A stretch of DNA of 64,000 nucleotides, taken from NCBI RefSeq assembly GCF_905475345.1, contig NC_066595.1, forward strand, positions 2,035,001 to 2,099,000. The letters run 5' to 3'. Every line of letters begins with the position of its first letter. Within the stretch, counting starts at the first letter, position 1. Source of the DNA: Vespula vulgaris (taxonomy: Eukaryota; Arthropoda; Insecta; Hymenoptera; Vespidae). Below, piece by piece: positions 61,201 to 64,000 of the stretch. The position numbers and the translations under genes are program-made. The notes beneath the pieces are model-generated. The model did not search any database. It worked only from the letters and a program-made list of their open reading frames with translations, and was not told the origin of the DNA.

Positions 61201-64000
61201 CTAAACATGACAGACTTAGATCCTTCTGAACGCTGCTTTGTACTACCCTCCCTTTTAAGAACACCAACAGGCACCATTACTGTTGGTGGTGGCGGCGGCA
61301 ATCCACCTGCTAGTTGCTGTAAAGGTGGTATAGTTGAACAATATTCCATAGGATTATTTGGATTAGGTGGTCTTCCCTATAATCATTTATAAAATAATCC
61401 TACTATTAGCAATAAGTAATTCTTTTCTTTCTTAAGAAGATGCACTCCAAGTATAACATATCTATATGAGAGCCGTAGGATTACTATATTTACAATCTTC
61501 ATTATGTTACTCCCTACACTTACTTGAGGAGAGTTAACTTCACCATTGTTACCATAGCTTACACAGTTTGTAGGCCAATTATTTGCTTCGTGTTGATTTT
61601 CAGCTATGAAAAAAACAACATTTATTCAAATATTTTTATACATTTGAAACAAAAATTTTTTATACATATTGAGATAAAAAACATTTACCTTTCATTAGAA
61701 GCTGATAACAGGCAACGCAGACTCTTGAATGAATATTACCTTGATATTCCAATTTGTATTTCATATTACAACACTTGCTACAGAGCACCTGCAATAGTAA
61801 TAAAAAAAGTGTAAGATAAAGAATGTAATTTAGATTTACATAAGTCATCATTTACCTTTCCACAAGCACGGCAATGATGGCGTCGCTTAAGAACAGTAAA
61901 TTTTAAATCGCATAACATACAACTAGAAGCATCACTATCAGGAATCCAGAAGGGTGGTTGTTTTCCAAGTATTTTAATAGACTCTGTTAAAGCACTTTCT
62001 GAGAGATCAACCACTGTTTCTCGGCTGTTAGTACCATTACCTTCATTTTCTGATGTACCTTGCTGCCTGGAAGTGTTACTAGGAGAACCTGTGTTAATTA
62101 TTTTTTTTTACATTTCATATTATAGAAATTTGCGACTAAAAATAGTATTCATTATATTTTTTTTTTGGATTAAATAATATAATAATTACTTTTTAAATAA
62201 AAAATATAAAAAAAATATATAATATTATATACCTGATGTATGATGGTCATTCATACTAACTGTTAAAGCGATATCTAAAGTTTGTGGACGAACTGCTTTA
62301 TTTCCTCCTTCTGTATTTTCATTATGTTCTGAATTATTTTCTGCACATACATCTGTACTTTTTGGTTGTATATCAGTACATAAATTAACAACATCATTTA
62401 AAGTTTTATTATCTTGTAACTTATGACTTTTGTCTTTGGTATCATAACTAGTATTACCAAGTATTTGTAATTCACTAATTTGATTATTATTTTGTTCTGA
62501 AGATGAAACTATATCTTTATTATTTTGCATTGTACAAACATTAGTTTTAACAGGTTGTAAAATTTCTTCTGATTGATCAGATTCATTATTTCCAATTTTA
62601 AGCACGTGTTTATTTTCAGAAGATGCCCAACTTTGTGCTTCATTTGTAGGTTGATTTTTTGTCTCTGTATCTTTAACATATTCTATATTATCTACAGAAT
62701 TTTCCATGTCTTTAACAATTATGTTATTATCACTTTTTGTTTGTATGTGTTCTTCTTTATTTACAGGAATAATGGTTGTAAAATTATTAGACTTTTTCAA
62801 ATATCTTTCATCTTGTAAAATATTATCAGATACTTTTTCTCTTACTATGTCTTGATCATGTTTATTCACAGAACTTTTTTCAGAACATTCTTCAGTTTTT
62901 GTTTTAAATTCTTTTTCTAAAATTTGGCTATTGTCAATTTTATTAGTTGTTACATGACTTTTTTTATCGTCTTTAGACTCTTCATAAGAAAATGTATTGT
63001 TACTTATATTATTTTCAGCAGTATTATTGTATGTTTCATAAAACAAGACATGCACTGCTTTTTTTGGTAGTTTTCTATTATTTTCCGTTAATTTTTCTTC
63101 TATTTCTAATGTTTCTAAATATTTACTTAACTCTTCTTCTGATAAATCATTCATATTATTAAATCCAACTGGCTTTTGTGCAGAATATGCAACATTCGTA
63201 GTTTCATGAGAATTTGATGGCAATGTGTTTCCATCAATATGAGATTCATTTACCTTCTCAGAAGTTATCCCATTAGAAATATTTATTGCTTCAGTTTCTA
63301 AAATTTTAGTTGTATACAATTCATCTGTTATTTTACATGCAGTATCCGACTCTAATACATCTTCTGAAGTATTATCATTAATTTTTTTATCTTCAAATAC
63401 ATGTATATGCTCATATTGAATATCTTTTGTATTGGGTTGAATAATTTTTTCTTGTTTATCAGAATCAATATCTTCATTATTATCTACTTCTTCGCTTTTG
63501 TATTCAATATTTTTAAGATCCTGTTTATTACTCTCTACATGTAACTTTGAAGATTGCAACGTATCTGTATTAACAAATTGATTTGTTTTTTCTATTACAT
63601 CCTGACTCAATGATAGAACATTTTGTTCCACATCATTGCATATTTCTTCAACTATTTTACTTTTATCTGTTGTAATTGTAGTTAAATTATGATCAATAAT
63701 ATCTGTACTTGTACTAGATATAACTTCTTCCTCATTAACCATATCAGGTTGTTTCTTAGGCCTAATCTCTTGTTTATCCAACATACCGTCTACATAATCC
63801 AAACTTATCGTTGGCGCATTTATATATTCATTTAAACTATTTAACACATTGCTAACAGTAGGCTTTATATTTGGTTGATTTAATTTTTTATCATATCTAT
63901 TTTGAAGTTGCTGGTTGTTATTACTATTTTGTTGTTTTGTCAACAACGTCTGAGATGTGTTATTGTAAATTGTAATAGAAATAGGTTCAGGATCTTGATG
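58266..64000 (-). CDS. Sara: Sara / ZFYVE9, FYVE-domain Smad anchor; N-terminus off the right edge
   Basis: Fourteen minus-strand exons: 62233-64000 (open to the edge), 61856-62088, 61689-61788, 61524-61603, 61196-61376, 60563-60781, 60352-60474, 60072-60236, 59827-59986, 59325-59740, 58996-59239, 58790-58910, 58491-58652 and 58266-58421, joined in frame to 1,375 residues. Residues ~1-590 are Asn/Glu/Ser-rich and disordered. The FYVE zinc finger (~637-700) has WIPD, the PI3P-binding RRHHCR, paired Cys and RVC. A Smad-binding segment (NPMEYCSTIPPLQQ, then PPPPPTVMVPVGVLK) and a PP1 docking motif KSVMF follow. The large C-terminal domain keeps KWETPWAKVFP-like RWETPWAKVFP, GAEYRYYPCPL, SSIVEDG and RWTEVF. 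SARA recruits Smads and PP1 to receptors on early endosomes. Endofin (ZFYVE16) is the alternative vertebrate name; insects are thought to have one gene. Confidence 0.94.
61857..62000 (-). other. FYVE zinc finger, N-terminal half (Sara)
   Basis: This exon part encodes WIPDSD, the CMLCDLKF Cys pair and KRRHHCRACGK; the finger finishes in the next exon (61689-61788) with LCSKCC and RVCVAC. All eight expected zinc ligands appear present. Confidence 0.9.

Overview
The window is nuclear DNA of an insect, most likely a hymenopteran. This rests on strong A+T richness, very dense simple-sequence repeats, short GT-AG introns, and single-copy animal genes whose protein sequences I recognise. I infer the order Hymenoptera; no species-level marker is visible. 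I see no bacterial or viral genes, no CRISPR array, no tRNA or rRNA gene, and no transposon with a readable transposase or reverse transcriptase.

Layout from left to right. (1) 1419-4372 (+): the 3' six coding exons of roadkill/SPOP, a MATH-BTB adaptor of the Cullin-3 ubiquitin ligase. A long, microsatellite-filled downstream region to about 9030 is probably its 3' UTR. (2) 9862-10583 (-): HYPK, a small nascent-chain/NatA-associated protein, complete in three exons. (3) 12115-17808 (-): DNAJC9, a histone-binding J-domain co-chaperone, in four exons. Its last intron (about 4.6 kb) contains a complete intronless gene on the same strand (14821-16407) for a secreted or membrane-anchored leucine-rich-repeat protein. 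(4) 20797-44766 (-): PDSS1 (qless), the catalytic subunit of the polyprenyl diphosphate synthase for ubiquinone side chains. It has eight exons and a first intron of about 15 kb full of simple repeats and a few unexplained coding-like islands. (5) 45424-46564 (-): an unrecognised coiled-coil protein in three exons. (6) 47033-49887 (-): the centriole duplication factor STIL/Ana2 in four exons. (7) 51525-53714 (+): REPTOR/CREBRF, a bZIP transcription factor acting downstream of TORC1, in five exons. (8) 54963-56476 (+): protein phosphatase 1 inhibitor-2 in four exons. (9) 58266-64000 (-): Sara/ZFYVE9, a FYVE-domain endosomal Smad anchor, 14 exons seen, with the N-terminus beyond the right edge.

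These are ordinary conserved eukaryotic genes placed side by side, not an operon. Shared themes (for example PP1 regulation in inhibitor-2 and Sara) may be coincidental. I did not find a convincing new biological system. The best leads are the same-strand nested LRR gene, orphan exon-like islands and promoter-like motifs inside the PDSS1 introns, two REPTOR introns whose retention would stop translation at the junction, the unrecognised coiled-coil gene, and several diverged minisatellites. All exon joins were made by eye from splice consensus, frame continuity and recalled family resemblance; no search was run.
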